64,000 nt of DNA from contig OZ251232.1 of the NCBI GenBank assembly GCA_965240325.2, forward strand, positions 2,294,001 to 2,358,000, given 5' to 3'. Shown here piece by piece: positions 31,543 to 43,435 of the stretch. Source of the DNA: Rebecca billardiae RCC1528. Taxonomy: Eukaryota > Haptophyta. The position numbers and the translations under genes were made by a program. The notes under the pieces were generated by a model. The model was not told the DNA's origin and made no database searches. It was given only the letters and a program-made list of their open reading frames with translations. Every line of letters starts with the position of its first letter. Position 1 is the first letter of the stretch.

Positions 31543-32536
31543 CGTTGCGCCGCGGTGGCTGCCGGGGCTCTGGTCTTTGGCGTGCCACTGCGTGCGCCGC
31601 ACGCTAAACTCGGGCGCGCTGCCCGTGGGTGGGAGCAGCTCGGCGCGCGTCGCGGCCGCGTCGACCGAGCGGGATAGATGTTCGGCGGGCCGTCCGGGGA
31701 CACGCTGCCCGTTGGCCGTTTGTACGGTCGATCAGGCAGTTCAGGCTGTTAAAAGCCGCGCTCGTGGTCATGTTGGCTCAGTAAATACAGTCCAGAGTCA
31801 GAAACCGAGTTCGAGGTCTGAGTGAGGGCAACCAGAGTACGTAGTCTGTTTCACCGCCTCGCCGTTTACTGACGGAAAGTAAGCGGAGGTTACGCAGCAC
31901 ATACAGGGGGGTCCAGATGGTGGGCCCCACTTTGGCGGTGGCTGGCCAGGTAGTGCGGCACGTCCGTGCCTCTGGACGGGCATTGAGCGGTGGCGAGGTC
32001 GCCAAATGGCGTGGCGTGGTCCCAGACAAGGTTGTTACTAGTCCTGATCAGCTTGCTAGCCATGCCGGTCGTTGATCACCCTGCCGTTGACAGGCGCGCA
32101 CACGCTAAACGTATTCGCACGGCAGCCGTGTCGGACGGCGGTCGCACGACTACCGCGCAGCCAACCTTGCTCGTCCGATCCACGGCTTGTAGGGTCAGAT
32201 GGACCATTGCCAGGCATGCACCGTCGCAATGCATGCTCCAGAGGGCAGTATGACCGCCAGAACGGTGATCCTGGCCGCTACCTGCCCATCCTTCTCATGC
32301 GCAACCTCACCGGCGCGCCGGTCGTACGGGGTCGTGGACGTGGACGTGAGAGTGGTCGAAAAGTCGGAAGGGAAGCTGTCACTCACGCACACGCGCTCGT
32401 ACGGCGACGCCGACCTGCCTACGCCACGCCCCAGTGACCGGGCCGTGGCGCTGGGGCCTTAGATCGCGTTGGGACGGGCATTCACGCCCGCCATGGCTTC
32501 CCTTCCGAAGTGGGAAACTTCATCTGGCCCCCCCTG
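31543..32536. other. Intergenic, no gene
   Basis: 5' flank of copy B up to the MITE-like element. The homology to the longer paralogue fades out by about 31660. Base composition is more even than in the genes. Nothing else is recognised. Confidence 0.4.
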
Positions 32537-33233
32537 TACAGGTGGGTGAGGGCAGAATGAGACAAAATCCCGGATCGTGTTTTGCGCTCCGCCACGATGG
32601 CGCTCACGCCCTTCGCGCACGTCGTCGTGGAGGGCATCAGACGAAGAGTTCAAGCTGCGAGTCTCGTGGGCTAACTCCATGCCGTTGAGGAGCACGAGCA
32701 CCATCAAGTTTGTCTCACTTTGGGGGGGGGGAGGGCACTTTGAGACAAACCGCGTGCGCACGCCCGACGAGCTCACCAACTGGGGAGAGCAGGCTTCCCA
32801 TGGGCTCTTGGCGCGTGTCTGACGTCCCTACTACCTCCCATGGCATGGCCAGCCGTCAGGTTGGCGTCCCCTTGCAGTAGTAGACTACCTTGCTCTCGTC
32901 ACTGAAGGGCACCGTGCATCGCGGTTCGCGAGCGTCTCACAGTGGCGGGGCACATTCCACGGCTACGTTTGGTGCGTGCAGGCCAGGCATGGGCAGCGGA
33001 GCGGCCGGCAAACGAGCGGAGGTGCCAGGCATGCACCTTGGGCACACATGTGACGCGCCTCGACAGACTTGCGTCCACCTCACCGGGCGCTGTAGCGCGT
33101 GCGAGGCGGGCGCCATGCACCACGCCCAGTGGGCGCCACTGGCACTGGTGACTGGGCCGCCACTGTGTCTGTGACTGGGCCGCCGCCTTGTCTCAAAGTG
33201 CCCTCTGTCTCATTCTGCCCTCATCGACCTGTA
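32537..33233. mobile_element. MITE-like element with 28-bp TIRs
   Basis: 32537-32564 and 33206-33233 are inverted repeats over 28 bp with two mismatches; both contain TGAGGGCAGAATGAGACA. The outermost bases are TA at each end, so a TA target duplication with termini CAGG/CCTG is possible. A second, nested inverted pair, GAGGGCACTTTGAGACAA, lies at 32731-32748 and 33188-33205 and looks like a diverged duplicate of the terminus. No coding capacity is seen. Confidence 0.6.
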
Positions 33234-33808
33234 GCACTCTAGTGCGTAGCTCTTATTGGCTAGTAGTAATGGCGACAGTCAGCTCGTTGTGTATTTGAAA
33301 TGCATGACACATAGTCAGCACCAGACCGCCGTCGACGGTCGAAGCAGCCGCGGCAGGCTCCGTCCGACGGGGCGAGACGCGAGTCGGCGCCGGGCCCGCG
33401 CCACGGCGCCAACCGGCCCGAACCGGCCCGTCTCGGAGGCTCGCGCCGGCGGCCTGCGGCGCGGAGCCGCGCCGAGCGGGCGCTGCCGCTGGCTCGGCAT
33501 GTTGCGCCATCGGCGGTGCGGCGGTGTGTGGACTGTACAGCAGCGGACCGGATGGGTCCCCGGAGGCGTCACGGGGGCCGCCGCTCACGCATCATGGGCG
33601 GCACGTCAGTGGATGGAGTGAGTGCCGGACGGTCCGGAGGAACTACTCGATCTCACGGATATTATGGTGATTGGTGCGCTCGCCTCGAGCGGCGGTGGCA
33701 GCGCGCCTGCGCCTCGGCGGTTCGGCTGAGTGGACGGCGCGGCGCGCGGGTGGCGGCGGTGGTGGGTACACCGCTGTCCGGCCGGGCCGGCGCGGCCGCT
33801 CGCTCACC
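33234..33808. other. Intergenic, no gene
   Basis: Between the MITE-like element and the 3' end of copy A. No recognisable feature. Confidence 0.4.
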
Positions 33809-34789
33809 TCACACGCGGCCGGTCGCGCGCCACGGCGCCGGCGAGCCCGGCTGCGCTGTCGGCAGCGTCGGCTGCGATGGCACGCCCTCGATGACGGGCT
33901 CGCACGAGTTGGTCGAGGTGTTCCTCCGGCGGCCGAGGCCCGCGAGCGCGCCCATCACCCCCGAGCCGTGCGGCGCCGACCCCGCATCCGCGCCCGCGCC
34001 GCCCGCGCCGCTGTTCTGTCCGGTGCCGGAGTGGCGGTCGTGCCGGTGGAGCACGGCCTCGAGAGACGGGCCGGCGGTGTGGTGCCGCCGGCGGAAGAGG
34101 CGGTTGATCATGCCGGGCGAGGTGTCCTCCGGCTGCTCGGGCGGGGTGTGGGAGGCCGAGGCGCGCGACTTGCGCTCGTTCTCCGCCGCGGCGGTGCCGC
34201 CGCCGTTCGCGCCGGGCTTGGGCAGCTGCAGCGGCTTGGACGACGACTCGCCGGCGCCGCGGCCGCCGTAGTCGGCAAACGACTGCGCGCGCACGCGCCG
34301 CGGCTTGCGCTCCGGCGTGTTGCGCGGCGTGGGCAGCTTGGCCGGCTTCGCCACGGGCCCAGGGTCGTCGCCGTCCGAGTCCCACCCCTTGCCGGGCTTC
34401 TCCTCCTCCACGAGGAGCTCGCCCGACTCGGTGACGGCGGGGCCGGCCGTCGACGAGCGCGCGCCGAGCCGCGGCACGATCGACGGCACCGGGTCGCCCG
34501 TCGTCGCGCCGCGTTGCCTTTCGAGGCGGCTGCCGATGCCCGTGTCGGTGGCGTGCCGCTGCTTGCGCCGCACGCCCAGCTCGAGCATGGAGTGGTTCAC
34601 GCCAGCCGGCGCCTCCTGCGCCTTGAGATTGCGCCGGTTGCTCTCGGGCGAGCTCTTCGGCGCCGGCGTGCGCGCGGGCGTCTTCCCCGACTTGGCGCCG
34701 ATGGGCGCGTCGGTCGCGAGCTCGCCCGCGCCGTACGTGCGGCGAATCGCCGGGGCCGCGGGCTCGGGCGGCGCGTCGTCCGCGGTCAT
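33809..34789 (-). CDS. Disordered protein, longer paralogue (copy A)
   Basis: Unknown function; 326 residues, single exon, starting MTADDAPPEPAAPAIRRTYG. The N-terminus SIRRTYGAGELA-like phrase and the later SMLELGVRRKQRHATD may be short linear motifs. The blocks shared with copy B (see 30850-31542) are separated by Ser/Pro/Arg-rich linkers, and there is no hydrophobic segment. Composition suggests a soluble, intrinsically disordered, possibly phosphorylated protein: TPRNTPERK is a proline-directed kinase-like site. The start is the first ATG in the frame. No domain family is recognised. Confidence 0.55.
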   Translation of the reverse strand: MTADDAPPEPAAPAIRRTYGAGELATDAPIGAKSGKTPARTPAPKSSPESNRRNLKAQEAPAGVNHSMLELGVRRKQRHATDTGIGSRLERQRGATTGDPVPSIVPRLGARSSTAGPAVTESGELLVEEEKPGKGWDSDGDDPGPVAKPAKLPTPRNTPERKPRRVRAQSFADYGGRGAGESSSKPLQLPKPGANGGGTAAAENERKSRASASHTPPEQPEDTSPGMINRLFRRRHHTAGPSLEAVLHRHDRHSGTGQNSGAGGAGADAGSAPHGSGVMGALAGLGRRRNTSTNSCEPVIEGVPSQPTLPTAQPGSPAPWRATGRV

Positions 34790-36048
34790 TTGTCTGTGCG
34801 GCAAGGCGCGCGCGCGGCCGTGGCGGGAGGGCCGTCCTCAGTCCTCGCTGTGAAGGCCTGGCTGGCCGAACGGGCCGGAGCAAAGGCGGGCGCGGGTCGG
34901 CGCGTGAGCGTGATTGGGCACTTGCCTTGACGAAACTCGACCTGGCCGCGCTTTGATGACTTGTGGGTAATCCAGTTGGTCGCCGAAACTGTAATGAGAG
35001 CTCTTGCTGCGCCCAACGATGCTGGCTAGTTCAGACCCGCCGCTCCTTTTGGGAGGCCGCTCCGCGGCCCCGCGGAGCGGCTAGCGATATCCAGTGGAAA
35101 AGCGTTTCGGTCTTCCCGTGCGTGAAATCCGGATTCGCGGAGTTCAGACCGCGTTGAACCTGATTTGCAGGCGGTTTGCCGTGTTCGCCGTCATGCTGGC
35201 AGGCATGCTGCCCGTGCCCATCGCGCCGCGCAGATCGCCGGTACCGCCCGCCCAGATTGTTGGCTGGTGGTGCAGCGCGGTGCGGCGTGGCACATGATAT
35301 CTTTGGGTCTCATCCGACGGCGATAAGGGCCGCCCACCCCGCCCTGCTCCACGTGTACGTGCACACGGACACAAGGTAGAACGGGCCATGGAACAGTGTG
35401 ACACGTGTGGCCCAAAAAGAGGGCTGGCCCCTCCGCGCTCGCACACGGGTAGCCACTCAGCTCACGGTACACATTGTCCCCCGCCATGCCAGCCACTCAA
35501 AAGTGTTGCCCTCGAAGGTTTTGCGAGGTGCCCGGCCACGCGTACGCGCGGTGCCCCACAGACCGCACTCTTGGAACAGAAGCAGTGCGCGGCGAGCGCG
35601 AAGGGGGGGAGAGCACCGCTTACCAGGTGGAGGCGCGGGTGAAGACGGTTTCGCGTCCATCCGACTCGCGCGAGGGCCGCGCGCGCGACATCTGACGCGC
35701 TATAGCCGCGAGCGCGACGGCGGGTCGGCACAAGGGCGGGCGCCACGCCGAGGCCCTCGTGGCCGGATCTCCTTTCAGGCCCTTGCTGGACTTTCCCAGC
35801 CGCTCCGCACGGAGCAATTTATTGTTCGTGGGTACCACGAAACGGCTGGGTCTGAACCAGCCAGCCAACGATGCGGCCGGACGCTGATTCGCTAACCGAG
35901 GATAATACGTGAGTAGTGAGTAAAATGTGAGTAGTGAGTAAAACGACCGGACCGAAGGCCCGGACGGTGCCGTGCGCAGGCGCGCAGCTCGACACTACCG
36001 GAGTACCAGTAGTGGACAGCGATGGCGACTGTCAGCTGCGACAGGGCG
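34790..36048. other. Intergenic, no gene; one strong hairpin
   Basis: 1.26 kb without a recognisable gene. A 12-bp perfect hairpin (GCCGCTCCGCGG, loop CC, then its complement) lies at 35056-35081. GAGTAGTGAGTAAAA-type direct repeats lie at about 35911-35941. Confidence 0.4.
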
Positions 36049-38178
36049 TCAGCGGTTCTTGGGCGCCTTCGCGCGCAGCTCGTCGGCGGCCGTCTTGAAC
36101 CCGCGGTCCGCGTCGAGCTTGGCCTGCTTCTCCGCCGCGCGCCGCGCCGCGCGCGCCGCCTTCGCCGCCGCCGCGGCCGTCGCCTTCTCCGCCGCCTCGC
36201 GCGCCGCCTGCGCGATCTGCGGCAGGTCGCACACCGCGTTGTAGTAGTCGACAAACTCGGCGAAGGAGAGCTGGCCCGAGCGGTCGGTGTCGGCGAGCTG
36301 CATCTGCGTGCGCACGAACTCGTCCACCGCCGCGCCCGGCATCTGCGTCGACACAATCTGCATGCGCCGCAGCACCGAGCCCAGCTCGGAAATGTCGATC
36401 GAGCCCGAGCCGTCGCTGCGCGGCACGGGCGCGGCGCGCGGGCGGGCGCGGCGGCGGCGTGTGAGCGCGTGAGCGGCGCACGCCGCGCGGCGGCGCGACT
36501 CGCGCGAGAGGCTGTGTGCACGCCGCGCCTCGGGGACCGGCCGGACCGTCGCGGCGCTCCGGCCATGCAAGGGCCGGCCAGCGCAGCGCTCGAGGCTGTG
36601 AGCGCAGGCCGCGCGGCGCGGCGGCCGGCGCCGCGAGCGCGAGCGCGCGCGCGAGCGCGCACGTGTCGAACTGCGAGAAGATCTCAAACGCCTCGTCCTC
36701 GCGCTCGGTGGCGGCGTACAGCAGCGCGTCGAGCGCGAGCGAGGGGTCGGACGCGCCGGCGGCGTCCGACGCGGCGGCGGCGGACGAGCCGCCACCGGCG
36801 GCCGCCGCGGCCGCCCCGCCTTCCGCGCCGCCACCGCCGGCCGACGCGGCGGCGGCGGGCGGCGTGACACCAACGAAGCTGGAGCTCTCTCGGAGCAGCT
36901 GCTCGGCCGCGCCCGTGCCGGCGGAGAGGCGGCGCGAGCGCTCGGCGACGCCCTTCTCGACGCCGACCGAGCCCGCGGCCATCTGCCGCGCGGCGGACAT
37001 GCGCAGCTCCTTGCGCACCTCTGCGCGCGGACGCGCGCGCGCGCGCGCAAAGGCGGCCGCGGCGCGCGCAGGGCCCGACACACGTGTGCACGGTTGGCCT
37101 CTCGCGCGGACGGGCGGACGGGCCGCGCCGCGCCCGCGCTGTGCCGCGTTGCCGCGCGCGGCGCGGCGGGCTCTCTCGCTCTCGCGCGCGGCGCGCGGCG
37201 CGCACCGTCGACCGCGATCCGCACGGCGTAGTGCGCCAGCGTCGGGCGGTTGGCATTGGGGACTAGCTTGCTCCAGACGACTCGCTCGGCGTCTGCTTCG
37301 GACGGCAGCGGCGCCTCCTCGGCAGTTGAGATGTCAATCTGGTCGCGGTCGAGGGGCACGCCCTGCGCCTTGGCGGCCGCCACCGCCTCCGCCATCTCGG
37401 ACGCCACGTCCACGCCCTGGGGGCGGCACGCGGGCGCGGGGCGCACAGCGGCGCTTGAGCGTGGGCGAAGCCGGCGGCGCGGAGGGCGGCGGCGGCGATC
37501 GCGCCGAGGCGGCACGCCGCCTGCCGTGGCCGCGAGGGCGCGGCGCGGCGCGGCGCGGCGCGGCGCGGCGCGGCGCACACCTGCAGCAGCAGCGTGGCGC
37601 AGAGCTTGGCCAGCAGCCCGTTCCCCAGCAGCCCGGGCAGCAGCTCCCACACGCGGCCGAACGTGGGGCGCGAGAGGTGCGGCGCGACGCGGCGCGAGAA
37701 GGCGCGCGTGGTGGCGAGAGACGCCTCGGCGCGGCCGGCGCACTCAACTCGGAGCGCGTGGGCAATGTGCATGGCGCAAAGCAGGGCCGAGATGTCGGGG
37801 TCGGCGAAGGCCCAGAGCTCCTGCCCCGGCTGCGCGCCGCCCGAGCCGGGCTGCCGCTGCAGCACGCGCTGCCCCGACGCGTAGAGCAGCTGGTACACCG
37901 CCGCGTCGGCGTCGAGCGGCGGCGGCGCCTTCGAGTCCGCGCCTCGCTGCCGAGCGCGGCGCGGCGCGGCGCCGGCCGGCGGCGGCGGCGCGGAGACGGA
38001 GACGGCGTCGTCGACGAAGTGCGCGAGCTCCTGCGCGGCGACGGCGGAGGTGTTGCGCAGCGTCGCGGTGTACGCGAGGTTGCCGAGGAGCAGGCAGCAC
38101 CGCTCGAGCGCGTGCGCCTCGGCCGCCGCGCCCGCCGCGGGCGCCGGCGGCGATCGTCCCCTTGGGAGCGGCGGCGGC

Positions 38179-38213
<35 letters not shown>

Positions 38214-41200
38214 GTCTGTCGACGCATCGGCGAGCGCGCGCGCACCGCGGTCGACGCCGAAGGTCGCGTCGCGCAGCGCGTAGCGCAGGCCCGCGGCGAG
38301 CAGCGCGCCCGCCGACGACGCCACCGGCCGGCCGAGCACCGCGGCGCGCGTCGCGTGCGCCGCCAATTCCGCCTCCACCGGCGAAGCGCAGCGGCCGCCG
38401 AGCCGCGCGAGCAAGGAGCGCGCCGAGCTCGCCTCCAGCGCGGTCGGCGCGAGGTGGCGCTCTAGCGCGGCCCACTGCGCGCGCACGGTGGGCGTCGCGA
38501 CGTGCCACACGCCGACGGCGGAGGGCGGCGCGGCCGACGCCGACGCGGCACCCTCCGCCCAGCCGCGCACGCACGTGGCAACAGTCAGCGCGGCTTCGCT
38601 CGAAGCGAGCGCGCGCCACAGCGCCGCGGCCGCGCCCGGCACGCCCGCCGCCTCGGCGCGCGCAGAGGCCTCGTGCGCGCGAGGCAGGATGAGCGCGACG
38701 CGGCCGGCGCGCAGCAGCGCGAGCAGCGCGCGGCCGTGCGCGGTGTGCGGCGCGCGCCACTCGGCGCTCAGCGCCTGCTCGAAGAGGCCGCCGCCGCCGC
38801 CTGCGCCGCCTGCGCCTGCGCCTGCGCCTGCGCCTGCGCCTGCGCCTGCGCCGCCGCCGCTCGCGCCGCCGGCGTCGGCGTCGTCGAGCGGCGCGGCGGC
38901 GGCGCGCACGAGCGCCGCGGCGAGCGCCGCCGGCGTGAGCACCACGGGCACGAGCCGCGTCGGCGCGTCGAGCAGCGCGTCGTCGGGCGCGGGCGCGGCC
39001 GCGCCCGCGTGCCCGCCAGCGTCGGCGTGGCCGCCGGCAAGCTCGAGCGCCAGCCGCGCCTCGAGCCCGCCCGCCGGGCCAAGCAGCGCGGCGGCATCTG
39101 CGACGATCGCCGCGCGCACCTTGCCGCCGGGCTGGCGGTTGGAGTACGGCTGGCCCGGCGGCGCGAGGCCGGGCGCGAGCGCGCCGATGCACTCGAGCGC
39201 CGCCGCCTTGGACGCGTCGGCGGCGCGCGCGCCGCTCGCGCCGTCCGCCGCAGCCGCGTCGTCCGCCGTCGCGCGCGCCGCCGCGCGGTCGCGCACAATG
39301 CGCACGGCCGCCGCGTCCGCGGGCCGCGCGCGCGAGGTGAGGTGGTCGGGCACGGCGGCGGCGTGCGCGGCGAGCGCGCGCGCGCTGAGCTCGGACGCGA
39401 GCGCGTCGAGCGCCGCGCCCTGCGGCTCGGCGAGCGCCGCCGCCGCGGCCGCGACGCCGCGCGGCTCAGCGGCCGCCTTGGCGGCGCGCGCCGCGGCGTT
39501 CACCCGCATCGGGTCGAGCGCGGCGTCGAGCAGGCGGAGGGCGTAGTAGGCGCACGCGACGCGGGTGCGCTCGTTGGGCAGCGTCTTGTCGCAGTGGCGC
39601 AGCCGGCGCAGCGCCGCCGCCGACGCCGCGATCGACCACTGCAGCGCGTCCCCGGCCGCGTCGCCCGCCGCGGCCAGTGTCTGCCCCACTGCATGTGTGC
39701 GCAGCGCGCGCGCCAGCTCCCAGGCTCGCGCAACGTTGGTGCGGAGCGGCGGGAGCAGGTCCGCGGCGGCGGGCAGCTCGCAGCCGGGCAGGTGCGCGTG
39801 CAGCGCCGGCCGGCCGGCGAGCACCTCGATCGCGTGCAGCATGTCCGACAGGTCCTGCTCGTCCTCGAGGGACAGCCATTCAAATAGAAGCGCCGACTCG
39901 AGCGTCGCGAGGTCTGCGAGCGCGTGGCCGAGCACAGCGCGGGGCGGCGGGCCTCCGCCGCGCCGCGCGGGCTCGTCGGCCTCGCGGCCGTCGGCGCCGA
40001 GCGGCGTGACGACGCACGGCGCGAGGCGCTCGCGCTCGCGCTCGAACGCGGGCAGCGCGGCCTTGCCGCCCCCGCCACTCGCGGCGGCGGCGCCCTTGGA
40101 CGGCGGCGGCGCCGCGGCTCCGGCGGCGCCGGCCGAGCCGGCCGCGTCGGCGTCTTCGGCGCCGTCCGCCGCCTCGGCCGGCTGCACGACGCTGGGCGCG
40201 AGCGCGAGGCTGAGGCGGTGCTCCGCGTCGAAGGCGAGGCAGTCGCCAAAGTCGAGCCCGCCGTGCACCAGCCCGATCGGCTGGCGCAGCGGCTCGCCCT
40301 CCGCGTCGACCACCGTGCCGCGCGCGCGCGCCGACACCGCCTTCACCACCGCCGGGTCGAGCGGCGGCGAGCCTTGCGGCGGCAGCCGTCCGCCGCCCAT
40401 CTCCGGACTGAGGCCGGACTCGAGCGCGTCGGCGAGCACGACGAGGCGGTCGACGAGGCCGAGGTGGTGCCGCACGCCCAGCGCGCCGAACGCCCCCGCC
40501 GCCGCCTCCGAGCGCGAGTAGTGCGACGACGACGACACAAGCGCCTCCACGGCAAACTCGAGCGCGCGGAACGCAGGCCGCTCAACGTCCGGCGCCCGAA
40601 GCAGTTTGGGCAAGTCGTAGTGGGCGAGGAGGTCGAGCGGGCGCATGGCGCTGTGCGGCCCCGAGCCGGAGAGCGCGAGCACGGCCGGCGCGACGCCGAG
40701 CGGCGCGCCCTCCTTCGCCAGCTCCAGCGTCGACAGCAGCCGCGTACCGTAGCCGCGCGCGCGCAGCACCGACGGCTCTTGCTCGTGAACGTGCCGCGTC
40801 ACGTGCTCGCGCAGCGAGATGCGCTCGTGGACGAGGCGGAGTGTGCCGGCGCAGCCGGGGAGCGCGGGGCGCCAGCCGCACGCGAGGCCGCCCACGCCCC
40901 ACGTGCCGCCCGCCGGCAGCGCCGCCGCGAGCCCGCCCAGCGCCACGCCACCGCCGGCGCTGCCATCGCTGTCATGGTCGTCGTAATACGTTCGGACCGG
41001 CGCGAGCGTGCACGCGCGCGTGTGCTCGCCGCCCGCCGCGCGCACGCGCTGCAGCGCGGAGACGTGCGCGCGCACCGCGCGGCCGTCGCCGATGAGCAGC
41101 GCGCACGGCGGGTGCGCGAGCGCCGGGCACGCCGTCCCGTCCACCGCCCAGCACAGCACCTCCACCACGCCCGCACCGCCGACGAGCGCGCCGCGGCTGT

Positions 41201-42986
41201 ACTCAAGCGTAACTTGTGTCGCGTGCGCGCACAGCGCGCGCAGCACGCGGCCGGGCGCGCCGGCCTCGAAGCCGGAGAGCTTGACCGAGCCGAGCCAGGA
41301 GACGGTGAGCGCCGCCGAGCGCCGCGGCGCGGCCTCGTCCGCGAGCGCGCCCGCGCGCGACGGCGGCGGGAGCGCCGCCGGCGCCGCAGGCGGCCATGGC
41401 GCGCGCGCCGCGTCGCGCGCGCCCAGCAGCGCGCGCACGAGCGCGCGCCGACGCCAACTCCACCACCGAGCCTCAGCGCCGCTCGGTCCGAGCTCGCCCA
41501 CGCCCGCGGCGGCGCGCGCGCGCAGCACGGGCTGCCGCGCGGCGGGCGCGCCGGGCACGATCGCCGCCACCGTCGCCGTCTGCGAGAGCAGCCGCACGCG
41601 CGACGCCGAGCCGAGCAGCTCATGCGGCGCCTCGGCGGACTGAAATCGCTTCGTGTCGGCGAGGAAGCGACAGCCGGCGGCGCGGCGCTCGCCGAGCGCG
41701 CCGACGAGCCACGCCGTCGCCGCGCTCGCGGCCGAGGCGTCCAGCTCGCCCGCGGAGAGCTGATCCGCGCTCGACTCCGCCCCGGCGGCGGCGGCCCCGC
41801 CGCTCGGCGCCGCCGGCGCACGCGCCGCGCCGCCGCCGCCGCCGCCGCGCTCCGGTTTGAGCGAAACCTCGGGTACGCGGTCGAGCAGCTGCAGCGCGCC
41901 GCCGTCGGCCGGCGGCGCGAGCGCGGCCGCTTGGACGAGCGCGCGGTCGTCGGCGTCCTCGGGCGCCTCGAGCACGAGCCGCACGCTGCGCGCGCGCAGC
42001 GTCGGCGCGCGCTCGTCCGACCACCGCGCCTCGAGCGCGCCGGTGCCGTCGCCGTCTCCGTCTTCGTCGGCTAAGCCGGCGCCGATGGCTTCCAGGGACT
42101 CGGCGGCGAGCGCGCGGAGCGCGCGCAGCGGCGCGGCGCGGAGCGAGCCGAGCGGCGCGGCCTCCGACGCGTCGGCGGCGCCCTCCACCTCGGCGCTCAG
42201 CGCGCCCAGCGACGCCGCCAGCCCGCGCACGCTCGGCGGCGTCGGCAGCAGCACCGCGTCCGACGCCTCTGACGAGAAATCGACGCCGTGCGCGCGCACG
42301 CGCACGGCGAGGCGATATGTCTGCCCGCCGACGAGGCCGCGCACGACCGCGGCGGAGGGCGGGCGGGCCGAGGCCGACGGCTCGCGCGCGAGCGCGCCGG
42401 GCTCGTGCTCGTCGCCCACGCCGCCGGCGCTGGCGGCGGCGCCGGCGGGCGCGCCGGCGGGCGCCGCGGCCGCGGCCGCGGCCGCCGCGCCCGCCGCCGC
42501 CGCCGCCGCCGCCTCGGCCGCGCTCGGCGCGACGAGCTCGACGGCGGCTGGGTCGAGCTCGACGAAGGGCCCGAAGGCGCCGCTCTGCACGAGGATGCGC
42601 GGCGGCTCGGGCGGCTCCGCGCCGCCGCCGCCCTCCTCGCCCTCCGCCGTCGGGAACGGCGGCCAGACGAGCCGAACGCCAGTCTCGTGCGGCTCGCGCG
42701 CGAGCGAGGCGGCGGGCACGCTGCGGCGCCAGAGCTCGCGGGCGTGGCGCACGCGGCGCTCGGCCTGGAGCTGCAGCACGGCGTGCGGGTGCACCGGCTC
42801 CTTCCCGGCCGCCGCCGCCGTCTGGCTCGCCTTCTTGCGCCCCGCCTTGCCGCGGTGCGCCTTTTGGATGCGCGTCGTCGCGCCGTCGAGCTTGGTGGAC
42901 GCGGCGGAGCGCCGGCCCTGCTGCCCGCGCGCCTGCGCCTGGAGGCGCTCGGCCGCGGCGTCGGCGCCCGCGCCGGAGCCGCTCAT
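36049..42986 (-). CDS. Giant IQ-motif and EF-hand protein, unknown function
   Basis: Exons 37581-42986, 37206-37416, 36663-37020 and 36049-36415 join in frame to 2113 residues (introns 164, 185 and 247 nt). Near the N-terminus TRIQKAHRGKAGRKK fits an IQ motif (calmodulin binding). A fibronectin-III-like stretch, GGQTYRLAVRVRAHGVDFSS, follows near 230. Most of the 1500-residue middle is helical and Ala-rich and is not recognised. The C-terminus has a clear EF-hand pair: FSQFDTDGSGSIDISELGSV (rebuilt across the last intron) and LADTDRSGQLSFAEFVDYY, then a charged helix. This suggests a Ca2+/calmodulin-regulated scaffold; cilia-associated giants have such designs, but that is inference. Met at 42986 is the first in frame; a 5' UTR intron ending CCAG just before it is possible. 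Confidence 0.7.
37538..37577. repeat. (GGCGC)n repeat inside an intron
   Basis: About eight tandem GGCGC units at the 5' end of the 164-nt intron 37417-37580 of the IQ/EF-hand gene. Confidence 0.8.
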
Positions 42987-43435
42987 CCTGGCACCCGGCG
43001 GCGTGTGTGCGCGCGCGCGGCACGCCCTGCTGCTGCTCGTGCGCGGGGCCCAGCTGGGCACCCTTGTTGGAACGGCCACAAGGGGTGGCAGCCGCCGCTG
43101 CAGACCTGCGCGGAAACCGATTCATCGGGAATTCGGTTATTATTTTTGTACAACCAGCAGATTAATCAAGCGCAACGGCGGCGCTAATAAATCGAATCGA
43201 GCGAGGCTGCCAGTCGTCCCGCGCCGCGCCGCTGCGCGCGCTCGGGCTGGCCGCCGCGTGGCCCCCGCCCGCTGCCCGAAGCCCTGTGGCGGCGCACGGG
43301 CTCGGAGCTGCAGCATATCACAGACTCGGGCCGCCGTGCGAGGATGGTCGTCGAGTGTCAGCGCTCGCGGCCCGCCGCGGCCGCTCGCTCGGGCGTCCAC
43401 TCGTCACTCTGCCAGACGGAGTCGCAGGCAGCCAC
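42987..43435. promoter_or_regulatory. Upstream region of IQ/EF-hand gene
   Basis: 449 bp between the IQ/EF-hand start and the ATP synthase gamma stop, both on the minus strand. An AT-richer block at 43130-43195 is the likeliest promoter core. No defined element is seen. Confidence 0.35.

Noticed and set aside
39924-42074. 716-residue plus-strand frame opposite the IQ/EF-hand gene
   Set aside because: Arg-rich antisense frame with no domain; the minus frame continues through four exons in phase.
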